A stretch of 64,000 bases of DNA from Deltaproteobacteria bacterium (GCA_016178705.1 JACOST010000028.1:440951-504950), one strand, 5' to 3'; shown: positions 54,260-63,424, numbered from the stretch's first letter. The notes: generated by a model from the sequence alone, not told the origin. A program made the numbers and translations.

Positions 54260-56238
54260 TTGGCCAGCCCCTCCAATATCTTCTCTGCCTCTTTCTCCAG
54301 TTTCCAAAACTCGGCCAGCAATTCTTTCGCGGGCGTGGGCGGCTGGTAGCGGTAGAAGCATTTGTTCGGCAGGATTTCGTAGCCGAGTTGCGGGCTGTCC
54401 TCCCAGCGGATGATGGGCTTGGCGATTTCCCGCTTCAGGAACGCCTCGATGTCCTCGCCGTGCGGGATGTATTCGTCGTCCTGCACGTAGTGCCGGTGCG
54501 TCCATTCGACGGAGAGAATTTCGGGCCGGTCGGCCAAAACTGTTCTGAACTTCTTCGCCGCGTTGTCGTTGGGAGGGATGGCGAGGGTGATGGTCTTTTC
54601 TCCGTCCGCCGCTTTCACGCGCACGCTGAAGGTCAGGTCGCTAGCGTGGAACTCCAGTTCCTTGGTGACATTCGGGGCGGTGAACGCCTTCCCGTATGGC
54701 TCGGTAACAATGGCGGGCTTGTCCTGCTCGTCCGTCTGCCAGAACACGACGCCGACCTTGCGGTAGGCAAAATCTTCGCGCTGGAAAATCTTCACCTGTT
54801 CATCGGTGTAGCCTTTGGCCCAGCCCTCGCGGTAACGCTCCTCGATCCATTGGCGATGGGCGTCCGTCATGCGGTTGCGTTTACTGGCGAAGGCTTTTGG
54901 CTCTTTCTCGAATTGCTTCCGCGCGTCAATGAGCATCACGCGTCCGCGATGGCCGGCGGGTTTGTCGTTTCGCAGCAGCCAGATGTACGTGAAGATGCCG
55001 GTGTTGTAGAACAACTGGTCGGGCAGCATGACGATGGCGTCGAGCCAGTCGTTCTCCAGAATCCAGCGGCGGATTTCGCTCCCGCCCTGTCCGCAGTCAC
55101 CGTTCGAGAGCGGGGATCCGTTGAAGATGATGGCGATGCGGCTGCCGCCCTCGGCGGGCGGGATCATCTTGGCGATCATGGTTTGTAGGAACAACAGCGA
55201 TCCTTCATTCCTCGCAGGCAAGCCGGCCGTATAGCGGGTTTTCTTCAGCTTGAGCACCTCAGCTTCGTAGCCGTCCTTGCCGCCCCAGGTGACGCCAAAT
55301 GGAGGATTGCTCAACATGCGGTTGAAGCGGTGTTTGGGCTCTGGCCACTGGTCGCCCTGGTCGCGGCTGCGCGGATCATGGGGGATGAGCGAGTTGCCCA
55401 GGAAAATTTTGACCTGCTGATCGTTCTTGATGAGGAGGTCGGCCTGACAGACGGCATAGTTCGTCGGTGATAACTCCTGGCCGTGGACGGTGAGGAACTT
55501 TTCGACGCGCTCCTTTTCCTCCGGTGTGGCGGCGCGGTCGAGCAGATGTTCCTTAGCCACGGACAACATGCCGCTCGTGCCGGCTGCGGGGTCGTAGATG
55601 GAAAAATGGCGGTCGGGAATGGGAATGTCCAGCAGCTCCACCATGAGGCGGATGACTTCGCGCGGGGTGAAGTGATCTCCGGCTACCTCACCGCTTTGTT
55701 CTGAGAAGCGCCGGAGCAATTCCTCGTAGATGTAACCCATCTCCAGCCCGGAGAGCTGGTCCGGGCCGAGCGCGAGTTCCTTGTATTGATTCAGGATCGG
55801 CGCGAGCCGGTTGTTCTTCACCATCGTGCCGATGGTGGCGCGGTAGTTGAAGTGCTCGATGATGTCCTCAACGTTCTTGGAAAAGCCGTTGATGTATTTG
55901 CGGAAGTTTTCTTCCAGGAGCGCGGGGTCTTCCTCATAGACCTTGCGGAGCGTCAAATCGGTTTTGTTGGAGAAGGGCGACTGCTTGGGATTGAGTTCGA
56001 GCTTCTTGACCAGCTTGGTGAGTTCCTTCTCGGTGAGCTTGGGCCGCTTCGCGAGCACCTCCACGCGCTTGGCCTCGCGCCACGTCAACAGCACGCACTC
56101 TAACCGGCGGATGACGATGATCGGCAGGATGACGCCCTGATATTCGTAAGGCTTGAACTTGCCGCGCAACCGCTCGGCGGATTTCCAGATGTCGCCGGCG
56201 AGGTTGTCGAGCTTGGGTTTGTCGAGAGAGAGAGCCAT
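54256..56238 (-). CDS. hsdM: type I restriction enzyme methylase subunit
   Basis: The 660-aa protein has the N-terminal helical HsdM domain (LAGDIWKSAERLRGKFKPYE), the SAM-binding motif IYDPAAGTSGMLSVA and the catalytic motif MLSNPPFGVTWGG of N6-adenine methylases. It is longer than many HsdM proteins (about 500-550 aa); the extra C-terminal 150 residues may contact HsdS or HsdR. It modifies adenine in the host site and with HsdS forms the methylase complex. It is the first gene of a five-gene operon running down to radC. Confidence 0.92.
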   Translation of the reverse strand: MALSLDKPKLDNLAGDIWKSAERLRGKFKPYEYQGVILPIIVIRRLECVLLTWREAKRVEVLAKRPKLTEKELTKLVKKLELNPKQSPFSNKTDLTLRKVYEEDPALLEENFRKYINGFSKNVEDIIEHFNYRATIGTMVKNNRLAPILNQYKELALGPDQLSGLEMGYIYEELLRRFSEQSGEVAGDHFTPREVIRLMVELLDIPIPDRHFSIYDPAAGTSGMLSVAKEHLLDRAATPEEKERVEKFLTVHGQELSPTNYAVCQADLLIKNDQQVKIFLGNSLIPHDPRSRDQGDQWPEPKHRFNRMLSNPPFGVTWGGKDGYEAEVLKLKKTRYTAGLPARNEGSLLFLQTMIAKMIPPAEGGSRIAIIFNGSPLSNGDCGQGGSEIRRWILENDWLDAIVMLPDQLFYNTGIFTYIWLLRNDKPAGHRGRVMLIDARKQFEKEPKAFASKRNRMTDAHRQWIEERYREGWAKGYTDEQVKIFQREDFAYRKVGVVFWQTDEQDKPAIVTEPYGKAFTAPNVTKELEFHASDLTFSVRVKAADGEKTITLAIPPNDNAAKKFRTVLADRPEILSVEWTHRHYVQDDEYIPHGEDIEAFLKREIAKPIIRWEDSPQLGYEILPNKCFYRYQPPTPAKELLAEFWKLEKEAEKILEGLAK

Positions 56239-56489
56239 CGTTCAATGAACCCCTTGGAGCTGGCAATGAGGCGGCCCGCCGTAGTCACAGCACTTGCTCT
56301 TCTTCACCTTCGGCACGTGTCTACCCCGTAGGAGCCGTTAGCGCGCCTCGGTCATGATGTGAGCGTCTGTTGCCGCGTCTAACGCGGAACTCGCGAGCCA
56401 TTAACAGGAGGCGCGTCTCGATACCTCGTGGGCAATATACAGTCAGGCCGCGTTCGGATGGAAACGGATGGATCGGCGGAAAAGAGGAA

Positions 56490-56561
56490 TGCCCCCGCCG
56501 CGAATCGAACGCGGACTCCAGGCTTCGGAGGCCTGTGTGATATCCTTTTCACCACAGGGGC
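56490..56561 (-). tRNA. tRNA-Arg (anticodon CCG)
   Basis: On the minus strand the acceptor stem GCCCCTG pairs with CGGGGGC, the D stem GTGA with TCAC, the anticodon stem CAGGC with GCCTG around loop CTCCGAA, and the T stem CCGCG with CGCGG around TTCGATT. The anticodon is CCG (codon CGG). CCA is not encoded. The restriction operon lies on its 3' side. Confidence 0.93.
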
Positions 56562-56620
56562 GTTGCGATGCAGGTAGCATGCAGGTTTGAGAGGGTCAAC
56601 GAAGTGGGGATCTTACAACG

Positions 56621-57520
56621 ATGAGCGCGCCCATCACACAGCGCGTGCTCGCGCCGGCTAAGGTGAATCTGTTTCTCCGTGTCGTTGGCCAGCGTGCCGA
56701 CGGCTACCATCTGCTCGAATCGCTGATGTTGCCGGTCGATCTGTTCGACGAGCTGCGGATCGCCGTGGACACCGATGCGGCGCCGCACGTCACGTTGCGC
56801 AGCGATTCGCCGGATGTGCCGGCGGACGCGACGAACTTGGCCGCGCGTGCGGCCGTGTTGTTTCTACAACTGACGCAGATCCGTGCCGCGGTTGATATCG
56901 AACTGGTGAAGCGAATTCCCCCGGGCAGCGGGCTTGGGGGCGGTAGTAGCGACGCGGCGACGACTCTCACTACCCTCAATCGCATGCTCGATGCTGGTCG
57001 CACGGCGGACGAGTTGGCCGCGTGGGGTGCTCGCCTGGGTGCCGACGTGCCGTTCTTCGTGTTTGGCCGCCCGGCGCTCGTCGAAGGGGCAGGCGAGGTG
57101 GTTAGTCGCCTGGCTGGTTGGGATCGAATACCTCTGGTCCTTGCGTTCCCAGGAATCGGGCTGTCGACGGCGGCGGTTTATCAGCAGTACGATGCCCGTC
57201 AGGACCGCCCGCGTTCGTTGACAAAGAGAGTGTCGGCCACTAGTATCGCCGACTTCGCTACCAGCGGAAGGCCCGTGCGTGAGCTGCTGGTGAACGATCT
57301 TGAGGCAGTTGCCGCTGAGCTTCGTCCCGAGTTGCTTTCCCTCAAGAGCTTATTGGTGCAATTCGGCGCGACGGGCGCGCTGATGACAGGGAGCGGTTCG
57401 GCGGTGTTTGGGATCTGGCCGACGCGCGCGGCTGCGGAAGTGGCGGCCGAAGTGGTGCGCGGCCGGGGATTTTGGGCGGTCGCGGTCGAGACACTGCAGG
57501 TGTCACCGGCGGCAGCATGA
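56621..57520 (+). CDS. ispE: 4-diphosphocytidyl-2-C-methyl-D-erythritol kinase
   Basis: The 299-aa protein has the GHMP-kinase fold: LAPAKVNLFLRVVGQRADGY, HLLESLMLPVDLFDEL and the ATP loop PPGSGLGGGSSDAATTL. It phosphorylates CDP-ME in the non-mevalonate isoprenoid pathway. The C-terminal ALMTGSGSAVFGIW motif is also typical. Its stop codon is followed with no gap by tRNA-Gln. This gene order (ispE, tRNA-Gln, prs, rplY, pth) recurs in deltaproteobacterial-type genomes, and the linkage suggests co-transcription. Confidence 0.95.
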   Translation: MSAPITQRVLAPAKVNLFLRVVGQRADGYHLLESLMLPVDLFDELRIAVDTDAAPHVTLRSDSPDVPADATNLAARAAVLFLQLTQIRAAVDIELVKRIPPGSGLGGGSSDAATTLTTLNRMLDAGRTADELAAWGARLGADVPFFVFGRPALVEGAGEVVSRLAGWDRIPLVLAFPGIGLSTAAVYQQYDARQDRPRSLTKRVSATSIADFATSGRPVRELLVNDLEAVAAELRPELLSLKSLLVQFGATGALMTGSGSAVFGIWPTRAAAEVAAEVVRGRGFWAVAVETLQVSPAAA

Positions 57521-57591
57521 TGGGCGGTCGCCAAGCGGTAAGGCCCCGGACTTTGGATCCGGTATCGAAGGTTCGAATCCTTCCCGCCCAG
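57521..57591 (+). tRNA. tRNA-Gln (anticodon TTG)
   Basis: The acceptor stem TGGGCGG pairs with CCGCCCA, the anticodon stem CCGGA with TCCGG around CTTTGGA, and the T stem GAAGG with CCTTC. The anticodon is TTG (codon CAA). It begins on the base after the ispE stop codon; CCA is not encoded. It is probably processed from the ispE-prs transcript. Confidence 0.93.
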
Positions 57592-57667
57592 TACTTGCCC
57601 GCCCTACGTGTCGGCGCGATATTGATGGAACGACGGTGCCCCGGGCGCCGGTGAAATGAGGAGTCGG

Positions 57668-58612
57668 GTGAGAGACGAAATCCAGGTATTCGCGGGGAAC
57701 TCAAACCTCGCCCTGGCCCGTGAAGTCTGCCAGCACTTGAACGTGCCGCTCGGCAAGGCCGAGGTGCGGCGCTTCAGCGACGGCGAGATCAACGTCAAGA
57801 TCTCCGACAACGTGCGCGGCAGCGATGTGTTCGTCCTCCAATCCACCTGCACTCCCGTGAATGACAATCTGATGGAGCTGCTGCTGATGCTCGACGCGTT
57901 CCGTCGAGCCTCGGCCAAGCGCGTCACGGCGGTGATTCCGTACTTCGGCTACGCTCGGCAAGACCGCAAGGTCGACCCCCGCGTGCCGATCAGCGCCAAG
58001 CTGGTCGCCGACCTCATCACGACATCCGGTGCCTCGCGCGTGCTGACGCTCGATCTGCACGCCGGGCAGATTCAAGGTTTCTTCAACATCCCCGTCGACA
58101 ACTTGTTCGCGACCCGCGTGCTGCTGAAGTACGTGCGCGATCGCCTTCCCGGCGATGGCGTCTGCGTCGTGTCGCCGGATCCCGGTGGCGTCGAACGCGC
58201 GCGCGCGTTTGCCAAGCACATCAACGCCGGTCTGGCGATCATCGACAAACGCCGCCCGCGACCCAACGTGGTCGCGGAGATGCGCGTGGTCGGTGAGGTC
58301 GAAGGTCAGAAAACCATCATCGTCGACGACATCGTCGACACCGCCGGCACGCTGGCGGCGGCGGCGAAGGCGCTCAAAGACGCCGGTGCCACTGAAGTCT
58401 ACGCCTGTTGCACGCACCCGGTGTTGTCGGGCCCGGCGATCGAGCGGGTCGAGCAATCGGTGCTGCGGGAACTCATCGTGACCGACACCATCCCGCTCTC
58501 CGAACCCGCGCAACGCTGCGGCAAAGTCAAAGTGCTCTCGGTCGCGCAACTGTTGGGCTCGGCCATCAAGCGTACCCACGACGAAGAATCGGTCAGTTCG
58601 CTTTTCGACTAG
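57668..58612 (+). CDS. prs: ribose-phosphate pyrophosphokinase
   Basis: The 314-aa product starts at GTG 57668 ([20 protein letters not shown]), with GAGGAG four bases upstream; the in-frame ATG at 57656 lies on top of that site. Motifs include [31 protein letters not shown] and the PRPP loop [16 protein letters not shown]. It makes PRPP from ribose-5-phosphate and ATP for nucleotide, His and Trp synthesis. Length is normal. Confidence 0.95.
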   Translation: MRDEIQVFAGNSNLALAREVCQHLNVPLGKAEVRRFSDGEINVKISDNVRGSDVFVLQSTCTPVNDNLMELLLMLDAFRRASAKRVTAVIPYFGYARQDRKVDPRVPISAKLVADLITTSGASRVLTLDLHAGQIQGFFNIPVDNLFATRVLLKYVRDRLPGDGVCVVSPDPGGVERARAFAKHINAGLAIIDKRRPRPNVVAEMRVVGEVEGQKTIIVDDIVDTAGTLAAAAKALKDAGATEVYACCTHPVLSGPAIERVEQSVLRELIVTDTIPLSEPAQRCGKVKVLSVAQLLGSAIKRTHDEESVSSLFD

Positions 58613-58634
58613 ACCACGACAGGAGTCACACGCG

Positions 58635-59351
58635 ATGCAAACCGTGGAAATGAGCGCCGAGGTTCGTAGCACCGTCGGCAAGGGCGCCGCGAAGAAGATG
58701 CGGCGCACGGGCAAGGCCCCTGCCGTGTTCTATGGACCGAAGCGGACCCCGCTCTCGCTGGTGATCGACGCCAAGGAGTACCGCACCCGGCTCGCCGGCA
58801 TGGAAGGATCGACCCACCTCATCAAGCTGCAGTCATCGTCGGGAGAGTTGGCGGACAAGGTCGCCTTGATCAAGGACGTGCAGCTCCATCCGGTCAGCGG
58901 CGCGTTGGTGCACGCCGACTTCTACGAGGTGGATGTGAACGCCAAGCTGCGCGTCAAAGTGCCGTTGCACTTCACCGGCAAGGCGGTCGGCATCATCGAA
59001 GGTGGCATCCTGCAACCGCTCCAGCGTGAAGTGACGGTGGAGAGCTTGCCGTTCGATATTCCGGAGTACATCGAAATCGACGTCACGCCGCTCAACATTC
59101 ACGACGTGATCCATATCAGCACGATCAAGGCCCCCGCGGGCATCGATCTGATCTTCGATACCGACGAAGCGCTGGTCACGGTGCTGCCGCCGACGGTCGA
59201 AGAAGTGAAAGTGGCGGAAGTCGCTGTCGAAGGCGCCGCTCCGGTCGAGGGTGCAGCGGTCCCTGCCGCCGAACCGGCGAAGGCCGAGGGCAAGGGTGGT
59301 GCCCCCAAGGTCGAAGGCAAGGGCGGTGCGGCGAAGGGCGGTACCGCGTAA
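58635..59351 (+). CDS. rplY: 50S ribosomal protein L25/general stress protein Ctc
   Basis: The 238-aa protein has the L25 N-terminal 5S-rRNA-binding domain (VGKGAAKKMRRTGKAPAVFY) and the TL5/Ctc C-terminal domain (VKVPLHFTGKAVGIIEGG), then a Pro/Ala/Gly/Lys-rich tail of about 40 residues rich in EGKGGA. AGGAG lies upstream. It is followed at six bases by pth, the usual partner. Confidence 0.95.
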   Translation: MQTVEMSAEVRSTVGKGAAKKMRRTGKAPAVFYGPKRTPLSLVIDAKEYRTRLAGMEGSTHLIKLQSSSGELADKVALIKDVQLHPVSGALVHADFYEVDVNAKLRVKVPLHFTGKAVGIIEGGILQPLQREVTVESLPFDIPEYIEIDVTPLNIHDVIHISTIKAPAGIDLIFDTDEALVTVLPPTVEEVKVAEVAVEGAAPVEGAAVPAAEPAKAEGKGGAPKVEGKGGAAKGGTA

Positions 59352-59357
59352 GCAGGT

Positions 59358-59930
59358 ATGGTCTTCGTCGCGGGCTTGGGCAATCCCGGCCAACGCTACG
59401 CCGACACGCGGCACAATGTGGGTTTCATGGTGATCGAACGACTGGCGCAACGCTGGCACATCTCGCTTGGCGACGATGTCGGTGGTGCGCGCACCGGTGT
59501 CGGCCGCATCAGCGAACAGCCGGTCACGCTGGTCGAGCCGCAACGCTATATGAATCTGAGCGGTGAAGTGGTTGCTCCGTTACGCGCCGACGGCGCTGCG
59601 CTCATCGTGGTCCACGACGACGTTGACGTGCCGTGTGGCCAGTTGCGAGTGAAGCGCGGCGGGGGCGATGGCGGGCATCGTGGGGTGGCGTCGATCGCCT
59701 TGTGTTGCGGCGCTGAGTTCGATCGGGTGCGCGTCGGTGTCGGTCGCCCGAGTGACGGACACGATACCTCGGCACACGTACTGGCGCCCTTTGGAGCCGA
59801 TGAACAGGAAGTGATCGGGACGGCGATCGAGCGGGCGGCCGATGCAGTGGAAGCCCTGCTCAGCGAGGGCTTGGACGCAGTGATGAATCGGTTCAATCAG
59901 CGAGTGCCGGTGGCGGCACCGGCAAAGTAG
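59358..59930 (+). CDS. pth: peptidyl-tRNA hydrolase
   Basis: The 190-aa protein contains GLGNPGQRYADTRHNVGFMV with the catalytic His, and IVVHDDVDVPCGQLRVKRGG, with the conserved Asp and the GDGGHRG loop. It releases peptides from tRNAs dropped by ribosomes. It has no clear ribosome site of its own and is probably coupled to rplY. Confidence 0.95.
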   Translation: MVFVAGLGNPGQRYADTRHNVGFMVIERLAQRWHISLGDDVGGARTGVGRISEQPVTLVEPQRYMNLSGEVVAPLRADGAALIVVHDDVDVPCGQLRVKRGGGDGGHRGVASIALCCGAEFDRVRVGVGRPSDGHDTSAHVLAPFGADEQEVIGTAIERAADAVEALLSEGLDAVMNRFNQRVPVAAPAK

Positions 59931-59940
59931 GAGGCAGTTC

Positions 59941-60306
59941 ATGCAGCAATACGAGACGCTCTTTGTGCTGCACCCAGAAGTCCCCGAGGCTCATGTGCGC
60001 GAGATCATCGAACGCGCCAAGAAACTCCTCGAAGGCATGGGTGCACAGGTCGGCCAGGTACACGAGTGGGGCCTGCGCGACCTCGCCTATCCCATTCAGA
60101 AGCTGCGTCGTGGCAACTACGTGGTGATCGAGTACGCCGCCACCGGTGAGGCGGTGCGCGAACTCGAGCGCACGCTGCGGATTGCCGATGAAGTACTGCG
60201 CTACATCTCGGTGCGCGCCGCGGAAGTCACACGCAAGGTGCGGCCATCGCGCCGCAAGCCGGTCCGCCCGGCGGCCGTCGCCGACGCGCCCGCGACTGTG
60301 GAGTAA
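59941..60306 (+). CDS. rpsF: 30S ribosomal protein S6
   Basis: The 121-aa protein starts MQQYETLFVLHPEVPE and has the S6 fold with WGLRDLAYPIQKLRRGNYVV and a basic C-terminus. AGGAGG precedes the ATG. No ssb gene lies between it and rpsR, unlike the E. coli/Bacillus arrangement. Confidence 0.95.
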   Translation: MQQYETLFVLHPEVPEAHVREIIERAKKLLEGMGAQVGQVHEWGLRDLAYPIQKLRRGNYVVIEYAATGEAVRELERTLRIADEVLRYISVRAAEVTRKVRPSRRKPVRPAAVADAPATVE

Positions 60307-60315
60307 GGAGAGGTC

Positions 60316-60645
60316 ATGGCAGTTCCAACGCAGAGAAGCGGAAGCGGTGGCGGTCGTGGCCGCAGCGGTGGCGGAGGCGGTCGCGGGGACGAGCGCGGTG
60401 GCTCCGGCGGCGCCTTTCGTCGACGCGGGCCGGGACGGCGCAAGGTGTGCCGCTTCTGCGCCGACAAGGAATCGGTGATCGACTACAAAGACACGCGCAC
60501 CCTCGCGAGCTTCATCACCGACCGCGGCAAGATCGTTCCCAGCCGCATCAGCGGCAACTGTTCACGTCACCAGCGCCGGTTGCGGGTCGCCATCAAGCGC
60601 GCGCGCACGGTCGCGCTCGTGCCGTACACCGCGGTCCAGGCGTAA
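60316..60645 (+). CDS. rpsR: 30S ribosomal protein S18 with Gly/Arg-rich N-terminal extension
   Basis: The conserved S18 core is [20 protein letters not shown], then [20 protein letters not shown], including the zinc-ribbon-type cysteines. Ahead of it is a Gly/Arg/Ser-rich extension of about 40 residues ([19 protein letters not shown]), making 109 aa instead of about 75. AAGGAG lies before the ATG, supporting translation of the extension. Confidence 0.92.
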   Translation: MAVPTQRSGSGGGRGRSGGGGGRGDERGGSGGAFRRRGPGRRKVCRFCADKESVIDYKDTRTLASFITDRGKIVPSRISGNCSRHQRRLRVAIKRARTVALVPYTAVQA

Positions 60646-60647
60646 GC

Positions 60648-61574
60648 ATGCAGGGATCGTCAGCAGTCGGCGCCGCCGTGGCAATTACCGGCGGGCTCTA
60701 CGTCACCGCGCTGGTCGGCGCGCCGGTGTCAGCCGTACTGCTGCCGTTCGTGCCGTTGCCCGGTTTGTTGCTCGGCGGCCGGCATGGCTGGCGCGCGTTG
60801 GGCGCGTGTATCGCCCTCAGCACAGTACTGGCGGCGATCCTCGTCGGCACGACGGCGGCGCTCACCTATCTGCTGGCGCTGGGGGCGCCGACTCTCGCAG
60901 CCACCGCCGCGTTGCGGAACGGCTGGTCGGTGGAACGCACAGTGTTGCTCGGGGCGGCAGCCTGGAGTGCGGCCGCCGTGATTCTATTGCTCGCGTCATT
61001 TGGCTCGCCGGCGGATGTGCTCAGCGGTCTGCGCGGTCAACTGCGCGAGAGTTTCGACTTGGCGATGTCGGTCTCGACTCAGCTCGGTATGCCCGAGGAC
61101 GCGATGGCCGATTTGTTGGCGGCGCGCGACCCCGTGCTCGCCAGTGTCCTCGCCATTCTGCCCGGGATGCTCGTACTCACCGGCGCCATGACGATGCTGC
61201 TCAACGTCGTCATCGTGCGCAGCCTGCTCCCCTGGTTGCAAGTGAGTGACTTGCGCTTCTGGAACGCACCGCCGTTGCTGATCTGGGCGTTCATCGCGAC
61301 GGGCTTCGGGATGTTCGCACCGGTCGCAGCGGTCAGTCTGGTGGCACGCAACATCTTTTTGGTGCTGATCGGGTGCTATTTTTGTCAGGGACTGGCGATC
61401 GTGAGCTTCTACCTCGCGCGCTTCCAAATCCGCCGCGGTCTGCGCATCGCCACGTATGGACTGATCATCACGCAGCAGGTGCTGCTCGCCATGATCGCGC
61501 TGCTGGGCGTCTTCGATCTCTGGGTGAACTTTCGCCGCCTCGGCGTACCGGAGTCGGACACCGACGACGATTGA
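60648..61574 (+). CDS. DUF2232 (YybS-like) membrane protein
   Basis: The 308-aa protein begins three bases after the rpsR stop and has about eight hydrophobic segments (for example AVAITGGLYVTALVGAPVSA, VLASVLAILPGMLVLTGAMT and LLIWAFIATGFGMFAPVAAV). Its place between rpsR and rplI is the usual one for DUF2232 genes. Function is unknown; an inner-membrane role is certain only by topology. The longer in-frame start at 60447 overlaps rpsR and is rejected. Confidence 0.88.
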   Translation: MQGSSAVGAAVAITGGLYVTALVGAPVSAVLLPFVPLPGLLLGGRHGWRALGACIALSTVLAAILVGTTAALTYLLALGAPTLAATAALRNGWSVERTVLLGAAAWSAAAVILLLASFGSPADVLSGLRGQLRESFDLAMSVSTQLGMPEDAMADLLAARDPVLASVLAILPGMLVLTGAMTMLLNVVIVRSLLPWLQVSDLRFWNAPPLLIWAFIATGFGMFAPVAAVSLVARNIFLVLIGCYFCQGLAIVSFYLARFQIRRGLRIATYGLIITQQVLLAMIALLGVFDLWVNFRRLGVPESDTDDD

Positions 61575-61587
61575 AGGAGTGTTCAAC

Positions 61588-62040
61588 ATGGAAGTGATTT
61601 TGCGTGAAGAAGTACCCCACCTCGGCGTGACCGGCGACGTCGTGAAGGTCAAACCCGGCTACGCGCGCAACTACCTGCTACCGCGCGGGCTGGCGATTGT
61701 CGCCGATCGGCGCAACGTCAAGGTGCTCGACCACCTTAAGCGCGTTGCCGCGGAGAAGGGCGAGCGCGAGAAGCGCGCGGGTGAAGCGCTGGCGCAAAAG
61801 GTCACGTCGTTGCGCTTGACGATCAAAGCGCGCGCCGGTGAAGAGGGCAAGCTGTTCGGCTCCGTAACCAATCAAGACATCGAGAAGGCGATGGCGACGG
61901 CGGGTTTCACAGTCGAACGCCGCCGTATTCGTCTGGCCGAGCCGATCAAGACGCTCGGCGAGCACATGGTGCCCGTCCATCTCGCCGTTGGCGTGGACGC
62001 CCACGTCACGATCGTGGTTGAAGCCGAGCGCGAAGCGTAA
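61588..62040 (+). CDS. rplI: 50S ribosomal protein L9
   Basis: The 150-aa protein starts MEVILREEVPHLGVTGDVVK, followed by PGYARNYLLPRGLAIVA, the linker helix and the C-terminal domain. AAGGAG lies eight bases before ATG 61588, which decides the start over the GTG at 61579. Confidence 0.95.
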   Translation: MEVILREEVPHLGVTGDVVKVKPGYARNYLLPRGLAIVADRRNVKVLDHLKRVAAEKGEREKRAGEALAQKVTSLRLTIKARAGEEGKLFGSVTNQDIEKAMATAGFTVERRRIRLAEPIKTLGEHMVPVHLAVGVDAHVTIVVEAEREA

Positions 62041-62059
62041 ACACCGCGGCGTGATCCGC

Positions 62060-63424
62060 TCAGCGCTTCATTGCCGAGGGATCGCGCCACGACTCCTGAA
62101 GGCGCCGCTCGAGCGCCTTGCGATCCAAATCCAGACAGCGCGCGGCAGCGCTCTTGTTGCCGCCCGTCACCCCAAGCGCTGTGTGCGCGAGCGCGTGCTC
62201 GATGGTGCGGACGAGGTGGGGCGGTAGGCTGTCGCCCGCGCGGACCGCGCCGGCGAACGCGGTGCGCAGCCCGTCAATCGCGGCACTGATGGTTGGGTCG
62301 ACCTCGCGCGGGTTCGCCGTCGGCTGCAAGCCCAGTGAAGTGATCTCGGGGCCGAGGGTAAACACCAGCGCCCGCTCGATGGCGTTGCGCAGTTCACGTA
62401 CATTGCCCGGCCACGAATGACTGCGTAGCTCGCCTTGTACCGCGCGGCTGAGGTGTGCCCCGCTCGCGCCGAACTGGGCGAGCAGGTGATCGACCAGTTC
62501 GGGCAAATCGCCAAGACGCTCGGCGAGCGCGGGTACGGTGAGCGTCACCACGTTGAGACGATGGAACAGGTCGTCGCGGAATAAGCCGCTGGCGACGCGT
62601 GCCGCCAGGTCCTGGTTGGTCGCGGCCACCACACGCACGTCGACATCCAGCTCCGCTTCGCCGCCGACGCGGCGAAAGCGGAGATCTTCGAGCACGCGGA
62701 GCAGCTTCGCCTGTGCCTCCGGCGGCAGTTCCTCGATCTCGTCCAATAGGATGGTGCCGCCATCCGCGAGTTCGAACAGCCCGCGCCGCCGAGCGGCGGC
62801 GCCCGTAAAGGCGCCACGTTCGTAGCCGAACAGCTCCGACTCGACCAGGTCGCGCGGCAGCGCCGCACAGTTCACGGCAACGAACGGCTTGGCGCGTCGA
62901 CGGCTGAGGTGGTGGAGGGCGCGTGCGACCAACTCCTTGCCGCTGCCCGATGGTCCGACGATGAGTACGCGGGCGTCGCGCCGGGCGACGACTTCGATCT
63001 GCTCGCGCAACGCGCGCATGGGCAGACTGCTGCCTATGAGCTGATCGAGTGGATGGGGTGGCAGCGGTGGCGCGAGTGTCGCGTGGACGACCGGCAGCAG
63101 CCGCTCCTCCGTCACTGGCTTGAGCAGGTAGTCGCGTGCGCCAAGGCGTACTGACTCGCACGCCTGATTCGCGTGCGCCGCATCGCTGAGCACGATGGCG
63201 GGGAACTGCGGCGAGATCTGGCGCAACAGATCGAGGCCGGTGTGGCGCTCATCTGAGGAGCCGAGCCGGAAGTCGATCAAGCCGAGGTCGAAGCTTCCGG
63301 TGTGTGAGAGCGCCCGGGCTCGATCGAGCCCTCGCGTGTGACAGAGATCGAAACCGGCCGGCTGCAGTACCCGTTGAACCGCGGCGAAGCCGGCCGCGTC
63401 ATCTACGACCAGTAGGGCCGACAT
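62060..63424 (-). CDS. sigma-54-dependent response regulator (NtrC family)
   Basis: The 454-aa protein has an N-terminal receiver-like domain (phosphoacceptor Asp in LGLIDFRLG; conserved Lys in YLLKPVTEE). The AAA+ domain follows, with GPSGSGKELVARALH (Walker A), ERGAFTGAAARRRG (the sigma-54-contacting GAFTGA loop) and ILLDEIEELPPE (Walker B). A C-terminal Fis-type helix-turn-helix (GGNKSAAARCLDLDRKALER) completes it. It activates sigma-54 RNA polymerase; the cognate kinase and targets are not in this window. Its stop faces the rplI stop at 19 bases. Confidence 0.92.
   Translation of the reverse strand: MSALLVVDDAAGFAAVQRVLQPAGFDLCHTRGLDRARALSHTGSFDLGLIDFRLGSSDERHTGLDLLRQISPQFPAIVLSDAAHANQACESVRLGARDYLLKPVTEERLLPVVHATLAPPLPPHPLDQLIGSSLPMRALREQIEVVARRDARVLIVGPSGSGKELVARALHHLSRRRAKPFVAVNCAALPRDLVESELFGYERGAFTGAAARRRGLFELADGGTILLDEIEELPPEAQAKLLRVLEDLRFRRVGGEAELDVDVRVVAATNQDLAARVASGLFRDDLFHRLNVVTLTVPALAERLGDLPELVDHLLAQFGASGAHLSRAVQGELRSHSWPGNVRELRNAIERALVFTLGPEITSLGLQPTANPREVDPTISAAIDGLRTAFAGAVRAGDSLPPHLVRTIEHALAHTALGVTGGNKSAAARCLDLDRKALERRLQESWRDPSAMKR

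Noticed and set aside
56242..56313. 24-codon Cys/Lys-rich frame on the minus strand between hsdM and tRNA-Arg
   Set aside because: It has a C-C-H-C pattern but no start signal and no family I can name; the 250-bp interval is otherwise empty.
56490..56514. tRNA-Arg 3' end as an attachment site with a matching copy on the left of the restriction island
   Set aside because: I looked through 46-48.5 kb by eye and did not find a second copy of the tRNA 3' sequence.
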